Position numbers and translations under genes: made by a program
Assembly: GCA_965603095.1 (NCBI GenBank)
Contig: CBFDBQ010000005.1
Location: 1-49,119 of the forward strand
Length of the DNA: 49,119 nt
Origin: DAOVVL01 sp965603095
GTDB taxonomy: Bacteria > Pseudomonadota > Alphaproteobacteria > Rhodospirillales > Magnetovibrionaceae
Reading direction: 5' to 3'
Shown here: piece after piece, positions 17,332-26,034 of the stretch
Layout: every line of letters begins with the position of its first letter
Numbering within the stretch: the stretch's first letter is position 1
Notes under the pieces: generated by a model
The model's input: only the letters and a program-made list of their open reading frames with translations
Databases searched by the model: none
What the model was told of the DNA's origin: nothing

Positions 17332-17937
17332 ATGAATAAATACGACAACGAAGGCGATAATACAAAAGCCAAAAAGCCCAGAAAGCCCAAGGTCGTGCGC
17401 AAAATGACCGAAAGGCGCCTTGCCAACATCGCCCTGCATTATCTTGAGAGTTATTCCTCAAGCGAAGAAAACCTTCGCCAAGTGCTAATCCGCCGGGTTA
17501 TGAAAGCTGCCCACGCCCATCCGGAAACAGATATTGATGAGGCCAAAGGGTGGATAGATGCGCTGATTGTGCGCTATGTTGAAGTTGGTCTATTAAACGA
17601 TACGGTCTATGCCGAAGCAAAAACTCGCTCAGGTCTAGAACGTGGCGAAGCGCCCCGGGTCGTTGCCATGAAGCTGGCACAAAAAGGAGTTTCAAAAGAA
17701 ATATCCGATGCGGCGCTAGAAGGATTAGCCGAAGATTTTCCCGCACCAGAATTTCAGGCGGCGCTTACCCATATTAGAAAAAATCGCATTGGCCCATACC
17801 GTATGGATGACGAAAAAAGAAAAGAAATGCGCGAAAAAGATTTAGCTAAAATGGCACGGGCGGGGTTTTCTTATGATACCGCCAAGCGCATGATTGATGC
17901 CGAGAACATTGCCGAGATAGAATCAGAAATTAAATAA
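17332..17937 (+). CDS. recX: Regulatory protein RecX
   Basis: RecX modulates RecA filament formation. The 201-residue protein has the expected tandem three-helix repeats: ALHYLESYSSSEENLRQVLIRR in the first, VRYVEVGLLNDTVYAEAKTR and LAQKGVSKEISDAALEGL in the next, and a basic C-terminal repeat (GFSYDTAKRMID). The N-terminus is a lysine-rich tail (NTKAKKPRKPKVVRK). The start is set at the ATG at 17332; the frame upstream of this carries no family-like sequence. It is divergent from the ABC-2 permease with about 100 bases between the starts. recA is not in the window. Confidence 0.85.
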   Translation: MNKYDNEGDNTKAKKPRKPKVVRKMTERRLANIALHYLESYSSSEENLRQVLIRRVMKAAHAHPETDIDEAKGWIDALIVRYVEVGLLNDTVYAEAKTRSGLERGEAPRVVAMKLAQKGVSKEISDAALEGLAEDFPAPEFQAALTHIRKNRIGPYRMDDEKRKEMREKDLAKMARAGFSYDTAKRMIDAENIAEIESEIK

Positions 17938-17983
17938 AAACTTTAAGGTAGCGACAAACATAAACAAAGGGTCTTAGGAACAA

Positions 17984-19117
17984 ATGCAATCATTAAATAA
18001 TTTTTGGCAAGTTGTGCTCGACGTTTGGCGTACTGGCATATACGGAATTGATGTTAGTGCAATAATTGTTGCCCTAGGAATTTTTATTGCCTTTCTTGTT
18101 TTCCGCCAAGCCATCACCGCAATAATTTTGACTCCGCTTAGAATGCGGGCAAAAAAATCAACAAGCTCGGTTGATGACAAGGTGGTTGAGGTTCTCGAAG
18201 GCCCGGTACGGATGATTCCCATTGCCATGGGTTTTTTCTTTGCCGCTGAATATATGAAATTAGATCCAGGGTTAGCTGAATTTGCACATAATTTAGTTCG
18301 CTCACTTATCGCCTTTATTATTTTCTGGGCGCTTTATCGCCTAGTTAATCCCCTCAGCCAACTTTTGGGAAAGCTAGAAAAGGTTTTTACGCCCGCCTTA
18401 GTTGACTGGCTAGTAAAGGCCATAAAAATACTGGTTGCCCTAATTGGTGCGGCCACAATTTTAGAATTGTGGGGCATAAAGGTCGGTCCAATATTGGCAG
18501 GGCTTGGCCTGTTTGGCGTCGCAGTCGCTTTGGGTGCACAAGATTTATTTAAAAATCTTATCGCTGGAATACTTATTTTAGCCGAGCGTCGTTTTAACAA
18601 AGGCGATTGGATACGGGTTGATGGCGTGGTTGAGGGAACTGTTGAAAATATCGGTTTTCGCTCGACCATGGTAAGGCGCTTTGACAAAGCTCCGGTTTAT
18701 GTTCCAAACACAAAACTTTCCGACAGCGCGGTTACCAACTTTACCGCCATGACCCACCGTCGCATTTACTGGCACATCGGGGTTGAATACAGCACAACCA
18801 TTGAACAACTACGCACCATCCGCGACCAGATGGAAAATTACATTCTGGAAAATAATGATTTTGCCAACCCACCGGAAGTTTCAACCTTTGTTCGCATAGA
18901 CCGCTTTTCAGACTCGTCCATAGACATAATGCTTTATTGTTTCACCAACACCACGGTTTGGGGTGAATGGTTAGAAATAAAAGAAACGCTTGCCTATAAA
19001 ATAAAAGAAATTGTTGAAAATGCTGGTAGCGGCTTCGCCTTTCCTAGCCAGTCGCTTTATATTGAATCCGTTCCCGGCGAACGCCCAGAAACATTTGTTC
19101 CGCCCAAAAGAAAATAA
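17984..19117 (+). CDS. Mechanosensitive ion channel of the MscS family
   Basis: MscS-type channel of 377 residues that releases osmolytes on hypo-osmotic shock. Order: four to five N-terminal membrane helices, the pore helix with glycine/alanine packing (GPILAGLGLFGVAVALGAQD), then the LFKNLIAGILIL segment, the beta domain RFNKGDWIRVDGVVEGTVENIG, the FRSTMVRRFDKAPVYVPN strand and a mixed alpha/beta cytoplasmic vestibule. AGGA precedes the ATG. The gene is followed 30 bases later by arsC on the same strand, so they may be co-transcribed. Confidence 0.95.
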   Translation: MQSLNNFWQVVLDVWRTGIYGIDVSAIIVALGIFIAFLVFRQAITAIILTPLRMRAKKSTSSVDDKVVEVLEGPVRMIPIAMGFFFAAEYMKLDPGLAEFAHNLVRSLIAFIIFWALYRLVNPLSQLLGKLEKVFTPALVDWLVKAIKILVALIGAATILELWGIKVGPILAGLGLFGVAVALGAQDLFKNLIAGILILAERRFNKGDWIRVDGVVEGTVENIGFRSTMVRRFDKAPVYVPNTKLSDSAVTNFTAMTHRRIYWHIGVEYSTTIEQLRTIRDQMENYILENNDFANPPEVSTFVRIDRFSDSSIDIMLYCFTNTTVWGEWLEIKETLAYKIKEIVENAGSGFAFPSQSLYIESVPGERPETFVPPKRK

Positions 19118-19147
19118 GAAAAACAAATAAAAAATAAGGAAATTTTT

Positions 19148-19486
19148 ATGAGCGTTACAATTTATCACAATCCGAAATGTTCTAAATCACGCGCCACATT
19201 GCAATTGTTGCAAGAAAATGGAGTAGAACCAAAGGTGGTGGAATACCTGAGCGACACCCCAAGCGCTACCGAACTAAAAGATATTCTAGGCAAACTTGGG
19301 CTTGGCCCGCGTGATATCCTTAGAAAAAAAGAAGCAAAAGAAGAAGGTATCGCAAGCGATTTAGACGGTGATGCGCTTATCAAAGAAATGATTGCCCACC
19401 CTCGCACCATTGAACGGCCAATAGTCGTTAATGGTAACAATGCCCGCTTAGGCCGCCCGCCCGAGCAGGTATTAGAAATTATCTAA
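19148..19486 (+). CDS. arsC: ArsC-family arsenate reductase (glutaredoxin type)
   Basis: Thioredoxin-fold protein of 112 residues. The catalytic cysteine sits in HNPKCSKSRATLQLL (C12) and the arsenate/anion-binding arginines lie in HPRTIERPIVV, matching plasmid-type ArsC rather than Spx or YffB. It would reduce arsenate to arsenite using glutathione and glutaredoxin. AAGGA lies before the ATG. No arsenite pump or ArsR is nearby, so a housekeeping role of an ArsC-like protein remains possible. Confidence 0.92.
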   Translation: MSVTIYHNPKCSKSRATLQLLQENGVEPKVVEYLSDTPSATELKDILGKLGLGPRDILRKKEAKEEGIASDLDGDALIKEMIAHPRTIERPIVVNGNNARLGRPPEQVLEII

Positions 19487-19568
19487 CCATCACTAGCTCA
19501 GATTAATTCAGAAACAAATAAAACAAACCCTATATAGTTATGTGTGCTTAAGCTGATAAAGTACTTAC

Positions 19569-20951
19569 ATGGATAATAAAAATACAGGTCTAAGCGAGGC
19601 CGAAGAGGCCTACAAGCGCGCATTAGAGCACCATAAACAGGGTCGCTTGCGTGATGCGGTGCGTGAATATGCCCTAACCGTTCGCCTTAGCCCATTTTCA
19701 CCAGATGTTCACAATAATTTTGGTGTTGCCTTGCGTGCACTGGGACGGCCAATTGCAGCAATAGCTTGTTATCGTCGCTCAATTGCTATTCGTCCGCGCG
19801 CAGCGAACGTGCTGATAAATCTTGGAAATGCTTTTCGTGATTTAGGATTGATCACACAGGCATTGGCGGCGCACACCCGCGCGCTTAAAATTTCCCCTGA
19901 TTCTGCTAATGCCCACTTTAATGCAGCCCTTGCCTATCGTGATGGGGGGCAAGCGACTACGGCACTAGAACATTTTCAAAAATCGCTGGCTATTGATCCT
20001 ACAAATCTGGCGGCAAAGCTAGAAATGGGAATATCGCTACTAATGGCGGGCGAATGGCATGAAGGTTTTCAATTGCTTGATGTCCGGCTAAAAATGCCCG
20101 GATATACACCAAAACGAAGCGATACTCCGCTTTGGCAAGGAGAGCCGCTTAGCGGACGCACCATACTTATCACCCACGAAGGAAACCCTGGAACACAAGT
20201 CATGATTTCCCGGTTTGCGCGCAGCCTTAAATTGTTAGGGGCAACCATTATTATGGAGGCCCCCAACCAGGTTGCAAACTTGCTCAGGCTTTCCCCCGAC
20301 ATAGATGAAATAATTGAAGTCGGCGCAAACATAAGTTCTGGCGTTAATGCTGATTTCCAAATACCGCTACTTAGCCTGCCGGGTAGATTAAAAACCACAA
20401 TCAAAAACATTCCAAACGAAACGCCATATCTGCGCCCGCCAATTCAGCCACCTCATGAGCTTGAAATTAGTCCCAATATAAAATTGGCGTTAGGCATTGT
20501 CTGGTCAAATGAAGCCAGTGCTGGCTCTAGGCAAAAAACCAGCACCTGCAAGCTTGAAGAATTGATGGAAATTGTAGCCCTTCCCGGATTAGCGGCTTTT
20601 TCGCTGGTTAGCGGCCCTGCCCGCAAGGAAATAGAGGAAATAGGCGTTCAGGAGCTTGTTATTGATGCGGTGGGTGAAATAACTGATTTGGCTGAAATTG
20701 CAGGAATTATTGAGCAATTAGACCTTATAATTACCATAGATAGTGCCGTAGCCCATGTGGCAGGAGCGTTGGGAAAACCAGTTTGGCTGTTGGCCGCCCC
20801 CGGAGGGGATTGGTGTTGGCTATTGGAAAGGAGGGATACTCCGTGGTATCCCAGCATTAAGGTTTTTCGGAAAAGTCCATCTGAAGGATGGAATGAATTA
20901 GCATCGCGAGTACGCAAAGAACTTCAGGATGTATTAAACGGGAATGGCTAA
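19569..20951 (+). CDS. TPR protein with C-terminal glycosyltransferase-like domain
   Basis: Protein of 460 residues. The N-terminal 155 residues are four to five tetratricopeptide repeats (EEAYKRALEHHKQGRLRDA, then PFSPDVHNNFGVALRALGRP, then PRAANVLINLGNAFRDLGL, then PDSANAHFNAALAYRDGG). The C-terminal part (about 195-455) resembles the GT-B fold of heptosyltransferase/O-GlcNAc-type enzymes: ITHEGNPGTQVMISRFARSL, LGIVWSNEASAG and the acceptor-site region IIEQLDLIITIDSAVAHVAG followed by ALGKPVWLLAAPG. The same architecture occurs in TPR-glycosyltransferases of unknown target. It may glycosylate a protein or polysaccharide; the TPR part would recognise the partner. No signal peptide. The next gene, also TPR, follows 21 bases later. 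Confidence 0.85.
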   Translation: MDNKNTGLSEAEEAYKRALEHHKQGRLRDAVREYALTVRLSPFSPDVHNNFGVALRALGRPIAAIACYRRSIAIRPRAANVLINLGNAFRDLGLITQALAAHTRALKISPDSANAHFNAALAYRDGGQATTALEHFQKSLAIDPTNLAAKLEMGISLLMAGEWHEGFQLLDVRLKMPGYTPKRSDTPLWQGEPLSGRTILITHEGNPGTQVMISRFARSLKLLGATIIMEAPNQVANLLRLSPDIDEIIEVGANISSGVNADFQIPLLSLPGRLKTTIKNIPNETPYLRPPIQPPHELEISPNIKLALGIVWSNEASAGSRQKTSTCKLEELMEIVALPGLAAFSLVSGPARKEIEEIGVQELVIDAVGEITDLAEIAGIIEQLDLIITIDSAVAHVAGALGKPVWLLAAPGGDWCWLLERRDTPWYPSIKVFRKSPSEGWNELASRVRKELQDVLNGNG

Positions 20952-20972
20952 ACAAGCCGCAGGGAATATTTA

Positions 20973-22451
20973 TTGGCAAATCCAAAAGCAAATGATGCCG
21001 CAAATAGCGTAAAGAGCAAACCAAAACAGGGATTGCTAGATCGCCTTATGGGTCTTGGCGCCAAGCCGCCAGCTATTGAAATTGGTGTAATGCAATTTGT
21101 TGATGCGGCAGGCGTTAATCATGAACGCATACTTGCCCAATCATTTAATGGCATGAAGGGTGTGCGTACAAAAATAATCAAGGCGATGTCACCCATAGAC
21201 TTGGAACAAGACCGCGCCTTGCAATTGCCAAATGCTTGCGCCGATGCATTTGAAGTATTGGGAAAAAATGATTTGGATTTGGTTATATGGGGAAACATCC
21301 CAGAACCAGGAACAACCATGTATATCCATTTCGTAGCCCCACCACCAGCTGACGAAGACCCCCCCGGGATATTTTCACCCTTTCAGGCATTAATGCTTCC
21401 GGTTGGTTTTGACCCAGAGGTTCTTGGCGGACTGTTGCGGGCAACAGCATTAGCGTCAGTTCATACAAAAAATATTTATAAAGAACAATTTCGCAGAATG
21501 CATGCACCGGATATAACCGAAGACTCCGGTACAGCAATGCAACTACTTCCAGAAGATTTCACCCCGCGTGAAATTGCCTCTGCCTATGCGGCCCTTGCAA
21601 ATTCACTTGCTTCTTTTGCCCATCTATTCCCCGGTATAGAAATTTATCAGAACGCGGCAATTTCATACGGCAACGCCCTCAAGGGAACTTCAAAAACAGA
21701 AACCCCCATTAACTGGGCATACTTAAAAAAGAACCTTGGTATGGTCTTGCAAAGTTTAGCTGAAAAAAATAAGCGTGATATAACCAATCTTGAGCTAGCC
21801 GAAGCCAGCTACAAAGAAGCATTAGAAATTTTCTCTCTTGAAACAACACCGTTCCCATGGGCCACCACCCAAGCAAGGCTTGGTGATGTTCTTTACAGAA
21901 TTGGTGTAATAAGCAGTGGTACAGATTCCATCAAAGCCGCACTTGGATCTTTTCAATCTGCATTAAAAGTGCTTTCCAAAAAACATACCCCTAACCTGTG
22001 GTCAGATGTAATGAACAATCTTGCCCAAGCAGCACAATTATTAGGGCGGGAAAAAAATAATCAAGAGGTTGTCGAGCGTGCCGTATCAGCATGCCGTTCG
22101 GCGCTTGAAGTTCGCAAACGCAAAGATGCGCCTTTGCATTGGGCGGCAACACAAAACAACCTTGGCTCTGCTCTTTTTACACTCGGCCATTTAACCGAAG
22201 AAATTAAAACTTTTGAAGAAGCGGTTGATGCCTTTTCCGGTGCCAGAGACGTTTACGCTGAACAAGGGTTGAGCAGAATGGTGCGGGTAACAGAAAAAAA
22301 TATTGCCAGAACCGAAGACCGCTTACCGGGTAAATCCGGCGACAAAGGTGGCAAGGGTGACCCCGCCCTATGGTGGATGGAGGGTGATGATGATGACACC
22401 ACCGATATAATTGGTGGCAAAATCGATAATAACCCCATTAAAAACGATTAA
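20973..22451 (+). CDS. TPR-repeat protein with acidic C-terminus
   Basis: Unrecognised 492-residue protein read from a TTG start at 20973, with AGGGA upstream; no better start is in frame. Residues about 1-30 are a basic tail, about 30-180 a globular region with EIGVMQFVDAAGVNHERILA and PIDLEQDRALQLPNACADAF, and about 230-430 a set of tetratricopeptide-like repeats of roughly 50 residues each (NWAYLKKNLGMVLQSLA, ATTQARLGDVLYRIG, LWSDVMNNLAQAAQLLG, WAATQNNLGSALFTLG), a length pattern known from the bacterial WAATQ/NLG TPR type. The end is a glycine/lysine linker and a run of aspartates. It probably works together with the adjacent TPR-glycosyltransferase gene. No enzyme motif is visible. Confidence 0.8.
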   Translation: MANPKANDAANSVKSKPKQGLLDRLMGLGAKPPAIEIGVMQFVDAAGVNHERILAQSFNGMKGVRTKIIKAMSPIDLEQDRALQLPNACADAFEVLGKNDLDLVIWGNIPEPGTTMYIHFVAPPPADEDPPGIFSPFQALMLPVGFDPEVLGGLLRATALASVHTKNIYKEQFRRMHAPDITEDSGTAMQLLPEDFTPREIASAYAALANSLASFAHLFPGIEIYQNAAISYGNALKGTSKTETPINWAYLKKNLGMVLQSLAEKNKRDITNLELAEASYKEALEIFSLETTPFPWATTQARLGDVLYRIGVISSGTDSIKAALGSFQSALKVLSKKHTPNLWSDVMNNLAQAAQLLGREKNNQEVVERAVSACRSALEVRKRKDAPLHWAATQNNLGSALFTLGHLTEEIKTFEEAVDAFSGARDVYAEQGLSRMVRVTEKNIARTEDRLPGKSGDKGGKGDPALWWMEGDDDDTTDIIGGKIDNNPIKND

Positions 22452-22575
22452 AATGACCCCAAATATCCTCAAATAAACTTAAATATCTGGGCAAATGAGA
22501 CTGAAATGGCTCATCAAATATAATTTATTTGGGAATTTTAGATATAATTCAGGGGTAAATTTACTAAAAAAGGCA

Positions 22576-22652
22576 TGGTGCGCCCGGGAAGACTCGAACT
22601 CCCAACTTCCAGATTCGTAGTCTGGCACTCTATCCAGTTGAGCTACGGGCGC
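22576..22652 (-). tRNA. tRNA-Arg (anticodon ACG)
   Basis: Complete cloverleaf on the minus strand, 77 bases with the CCA end encoded. The acceptor stem GCGCCCG pairs with CGGGCGC, the anticodon stem CCAGA/TCTGG holds the loop CTACGAA with anticodon ACG, and the T-arm reads GGGAGTTCGAGTCTTCC with the invariant TTCGA. The A34 of ACG is normally edited to inosine by TadA so that CGU, CGC and CGA are read. Confidence 0.97.
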
Positions 22653-22992
22653 ACATATTTGGCTCTTAAAGCCCTGAAATGCCTTCATTTACGCGTTAAT
22701 TTCGGGCGGAACCTACTCTAGCCACGCGCCATTGGCAAGAGCAAGATAGGGTTTTTTTAAGGGCCAGAATGCTTTATTAAATATTATTGACCCCGTATGC
22801 TGGTTATATGGTGATAACGCCTTGAGGGGGGCTAGTAAAATCGGTTCTTGTCCCCGGTAGGGGCATTGAGTAATATCTCAACAAAATAAATATTGGGCTA
22901 GGTACTTCGTTGATTTAAAATGAAATCCTAGGGCTCGGGGCAAATCTTAAAAAATTTCAAACCTTAAAAAATTAAAGGCGAAAGCACAAAAC
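22653..22992. other. 340-base intergenic region between tRNA-Arg and lipoprotein gene
   Basis: No convincing gene is visible on either strand. It contains two small adjacent hairpins, CCCC-GGTA-GGGG (22852-22863) and TTGAG-TAATAT-CTCAA (22866-22881), and a possible minus-strand promoter for the tRNA (TTGCTC at 22739-22744, TAGAGT at 22715-22720, 18-base spacer). The 60 bases before the lipoprotein start are AT-rich with AAAGGCGAAAG as a possible ribosome binding site. A small RNA is possible but not supported by more than these hairpins. Confidence 0.4.
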
Positions 22993-24144
22993 ATGGCTTT
23001 ATTTAAATACCGGGCTATCATTTTAGGAGCAACACTACTGCTCCCAGCATGTTCATTTTCAGAATCGGCTCTCTGGCCTTCGCTATCAGGCGAAGACCCT
23101 GCGGCGCCACCTGCGCAAGCATCTGATCAGGAGGCAGCTCCTGTTTACAATTCAGATGTAAACGCAAATGCCGCACAGCCACCACAACTGGGGCAAACGG
23201 ATTTTACTCCCGTTGGTGTTTCACCGGGTGCGGATACAGGAACCTTTGTTGGCCGTAAGGTAGTTGAATTACGTAGCGAGCTTCAACGCTTGCAAGATGG
23301 GGTTTCATCGCACAATTCTGAACTGCAGACTCTGCGTGCGGGCATGGTTGCTAACTCACAAACCTATCATAACACTGTTGGTGGAGTTAATGCCCGCCTT
23401 CAGGTTGGTACCACACCGGGCAACCCCATATTGGTGCAACAGTTTAATGCGGCGCAAGATTTGCTTGATGCACTAAATTCAGACATAGCCGGCATGAATA
23501 AACTAGCAACATCCATTTCTGGAATGTCGACAATGTCAGCCTATTTAGCAGAATCAACACGTTCCGCATTTGGTGTGTCTGGTGCGGTTGACGAAGATCA
23601 TCGTCAGCTAACCACACTTTCAGATGAGGTTGACCAAACAGTTATTCTTATTGAGCGCCTGCTTGACGAAGTTGCCGATGATATTCGTCGCCAAAGCGGA
23701 TACGTGGCGCAGGAACGTTCCAACCTAAACACCCTTGCCGCAGGTATTAAATCTGGCGAAATATACGGTGCCAGTCTTTCCAATGTTGCCACTGCAGCAA
23801 AAGGCCCTGGCCCAATTGCCGGTTCGCCCATGGACACCACCGGACGGCGGCCATTAGTTGTTATTCGCTTTGATCGTGACAAGGTTCCTTATCAACAAGC
23901 ACTTTACAATGCTGTTGGTCAGGTGCTTGAACGTCGCCCCGATGCCGCGTTTGACCTTGTGGCAGTTGCCCCAACATCTGGTGGAACCGCACGAACTGCG
24001 CTTAATTCAACCAAGGCACGCAGGCACGCCGAAGAAGTGCTTCGTTCGCTGGTTGAAATGGGCTTACCGCCTGCACGGGTTGCCATTTCGGCGAAGACTT
24101 CATCTGGCAGTAAATCAAACGAGGTTCACCTTTACCTTCGTTAA
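22993..24144 (+). CDS. Lipoprotein with coiled coil and OmpA-like C-terminal domain
   Basis: Predicted lipoprotein of 383 residues: signal peptide about 1-19 ending in the lipobox LLPAC. A proline/alanine-rich linker (about 25-75) is followed by a helical, probably coiled-coil region (about 85-260, VELRSELQRLQDGVSSHNSE and further heptad-like stretches) and a compact C-terminal domain about 285-383 with PLVVIRFDRDKVPYQQALYN, FDLVAVAP and MGLPPARVAISAKTS, which follows the strand-helix order of OmpA/MotB-like peptidoglycan-binding domains but lacks the standard NxxLSxxRA motif. I infer an outer-membrane lipoprotein spanning the periplasm towards peptidoglycan. It is a single transcription unit with a clear terminator. 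Confidence 0.8.
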   Translation: MALFKYRAIILGATLLLPACSFSESALWPSLSGEDPAAPPAQASDQEAAPVYNSDVNANAAQPPQLGQTDFTPVGVSPGADTGTFVGRKVVELRSELQRLQDGVSSHNSELQTLRAGMVANSQTYHNTVGGVNARLQVGTTPGNPILVQQFNAAQDLLDALNSDIAGMNKLATSISGMSTMSAYLAESTRSAFGVSGAVDEDHRQLTTLSDEVDQTVILIERLLDEVADDIRRQSGYVAQERSNLNTLAAGIKSGEIYGASLSNVATAAKGPGPIAGSPMDTTGRRPLVVIRFDRDKVPYQQALYNAVGQVLERRPDAAFDLVAVAPTSGGTARTALNSTKARRHAEEVLRSLVEMGLPPARVAISAKTSSGSKSNEVHLYLR

Positions 24145-24164
24145 TTCGCCAATAAAAATAATTT

Positions 24165-24201
24165 AAAAAAAACGGCCTCATAATTTTGGGGCCGTTTTTT
24201 T
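24165..24201 (+). terminator. Rho-independent terminator of the lipoprotein gene
   Basis: CGGCCTCA pairs with TGGGGCCG (eight pairs including one G-T), flanked by A and T runs, and is followed by seven T on the plus strand about 20 bases after the stop codon. Because of the A run on the left it could also stop transcription from the other strand. Confidence 0.9.
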
Positions 24202-24313
24202 GTTGCAGTTCACCTATATAACACTAAAAAGTTGGTTATTTGCACAATAAGGGTTATTATTAATTTTCCGCCTACCTATTTTGATGTGTAAAAAAATTTT
24301 CAGGTTAAAGATA

Positions 24314-24724
24314 ATGAGAATGAGAATTGCCCTAACAGATACTTTTAAATTCGACATTCCTGAAATTGACAATGGGCATGACAGAATTGTCCTCATGTTA
24401 AACGAAATAGGGGACTGTTTAGAAAATAAAAATTTTGATAGTGCATTACGTCAGGTAATTCATCTTATTGCGGTAGAGCGCGGCCATGCAAGATATGAAA
24501 ATAATTTACTGAAAAAATACCACTTCAACCAAATTGAACACCATGCTGATTATCACATAAAACTAAATAATACACTGAACGAAATAATGGTCGCCCTGGG
24601 AGATGAAAGCTTTGAGCTTGCATCTAATCTTCACACTGAACTTTGTACTGTTTTTCTTGATGATGTTTTAAGCGCTGACCTTCCGTTTAAATCCCTTCTC
24701 CAGCACAAAATACTTAAAAAATAA
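24314..24724 (+). CDS. Bacteriohemerythrin-like protein with one iron ligand replaced
   Basis: About 136 residues from the ATG at 24314. The four-helix hemerythrin pattern is visible: IPEIDNGHDRIVLMLNEI with H22, the HxxxE pair in HARYE (H58, E62), and HADYH (H77, H81). In the fourth helix the closing aspartate (D122 in SADLPF) is in place, but the histidine normally five residues before it is an aspartate (D117). The usual first-helix tryptophan-rich start is also absent. Bacteriohemerythrins bind O2 at a di-iron site in oxygen-sensing or delivery; here the site may be altered or bind iron weakly. It stands alone between a terminator and the convergent yqaA gene. Confidence 0.7.
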   Translation: MRMRIALTDTFKFDIPEIDNGHDRIVLMLNEIGDCLENKNFDSALRQVIHLIAVERGHARYENNLLKKYHFNQIEHHADYHIKLNNTLNEIMVALGDESFELASNLHTELCTVFLDDVLSADLPFKSLLQHKILKK

Positions 24725-24736
24725 CCGTTGAGAGCA

Positions 24737-25165
24737 TTAAATTATATTTTGCGCCAACGCGATTACCGCTGCGTATCTTGCCGATTTAGCAATGGCAACC
24801 AAAAAAATAAAAACTAAAAACCTGACCCGTAAAAACCCAGCGGCAAAGGTTATGGGGTCGCCAATTAATGGCACCCACGATAACAATAACGACCAAACCC
24901 CATAACGCTGAAACCACTTATCGGCACGTTCAAGGTCGCGTTGTTTGAACGGAAACCATTTCCTATCTTGAAAATGCACCAGCCAACGCCCCAGCGCCCA
25001 ATTAACCACGGCACCTAAGGTATTGGCGACACTTGCCACCAGCCATAGGGTAAGTGCGTCCCAACCGCCAGCCACGGTAAGCGATGCAAGGACTGCTTCG
25101 GATGAAAATGGAACTATTGTTGCGGCCAAAAATGCCGAAATAAACAAACCGACATAACCGTTCAT
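24737..25165 (-). CDS. YqaA-family (DedA-like) small membrane protein
   Basis: Inner-membrane protein of 142 residues with about four hydrophobic helices. The motif ISAFLAATIVPFSSEAVL near the N-terminus and ANTLGAVVNWALGR followed by a basic stretch and PLIGDPITFAAGFLRV are the signature of YqaA/SNARE-associated proteins, relatives of DedA that are thought to move lipids or maintain membrane potential. Its start overlaps the panC stop by four bases (ATGA), so it is the last gene of the panB-panC-yqaA operon. Confidence 0.88.
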   Translation of the reverse strand: MNGYVGLFISAFLAATIVPFSSEAVLASLTVAGGWDALTLWLVASVANTLGAVVNWALGRWLVHFQDRKWFPFKQRDLERADKWFQRYGVWSLLLSWVPLIGDPITFAAGFLRVRFLVFIFLVAIAKSARYAAVIALAQNII

Positions 25166-26034
25166 GGGGCGCCAACCGCAATGTTATCAATTAGCCTAGC
25201 CCGGCCCAATTTTGCCGCCACCAGCACCCGCGCCGGTCTGTTGGCTGAATATGTTTCCAGCGGTTCAAGCGTGGTTGCATCCACCACCACCACATAATCA
25301 ACCGGGTCAAAACCAACAGCGTTTAACGCATCGGTGGCGCGCTGGGTCATAACGCCGACGTCTTCGCCGGCTACGAACCAACCAGCAAATGATTGCAAGG
25401 TCTGCTGAAGAATGGGCGCCACCGCAAGCTCATGGGCGGTCAAATATTCGTTACGTGACGAAAGTGCCAGCCCGTTTGCATCGCGCAGGGTGGGAACGCC
25501 CACAATTTCCACCGGAATTTTTTGCCGGGTCTTCATTTGCTTGGCCGTCATCTGTTTTATGACTTGTAACTGTTGATAATCTTTTTCACCAAAAAAAGCC
25601 TTATCAGGATTGGCATGAGAAAACAGACGCTCAACCACCGTTGCCACACCATCAAAATGGCCGGGGCGAAATGCCCCTTCTAATACGCTACCCATTACAC
25701 CCGCGCTCAACGTGGCAGTTGTGCCATTTGGATACATTTCATCCACAGATGGCGCGTATAATATATCTGCGCCCGCATTTTGTAACATGGTGCGGTCTTT
25801 TTCTTCGTCGCGGGGATAAGAATTAAAATCTTCACCTTCGCCAAATTGGGTTGGGTTAACAAACAGCGTTACGCAAACTTTGTCGCAGGTTTTTTTTGCT
25901 TGATGGACAAGCGCCATATGCCCGGCATGAAGTGCGCCCATGGTCGGCACCAGACCAATTATTTTTTCGGAATTGCGCCATGCGCCCACTTGGACGGCAA
26001 GATCAGGTGCGGTGCGGACAATCTTAATCGTCAT
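25162..26034 (-). CDS. panC: Pantothenate synthetase
   Basis: PanC ligates pantoate and beta-alanine with ATP to pantothenate, in the coenzyme A pathway. The HIGH-like motif is in VPTMGALHAGHMALV, followed by LFVNPTQFGEGEDF and the KMSKS-equivalent LSSRNEYL; the pantoate region reads FFGEKDYQQLQVIKQMT. Length (290 residues) is normal. Its ATG lies inside the last codons of panB (11-base overlap), showing translational coupling. Confidence 0.97.
   Translation of the reverse strand: MTIKIVRTAPDLAVQVGAWRNSEKIIGLVPTMGALHAGHMALVHQAKKTCDKVCVTLFVNPTQFGEGEDFNSYPRDEEKDRTMLQNAGADILYAPSVDEMYPNGTTATLSAGVMGSVLEGAFRPGHFDGVATVVERLFSHANPDKAFFGEKDYQQLQVIKQMTAKQMKTRQKIPVEIVGVPTLRDANGLALSSRNEYLTAHELAVAPILQQTLQSFAGWFVAGEDVGVMTQRATDALNAVGFDPVDYVVVVDATTLEPLETYSANRPARVLVAAKLGRARLIDNIAVGAP

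Noticed and set aside
17229..17429. N-terminal extension of the ABC-2 permease
   Set aside because: It overlaps the recX gene on the other strand and relatives begin at the methionine at 17228.
22715..22744. Possible promoter of tRNA-Arg
   Set aside because: The two hexamers are weak and the 18-base spacer and 60-base leader make it uncertain, so it is mentioned only within the intergenic entry.
22852..22881. Two short adjacent hairpins as a candidate small RNA
   Set aside because: The stems have only four or five pairs and no terminator or promoter frames them.
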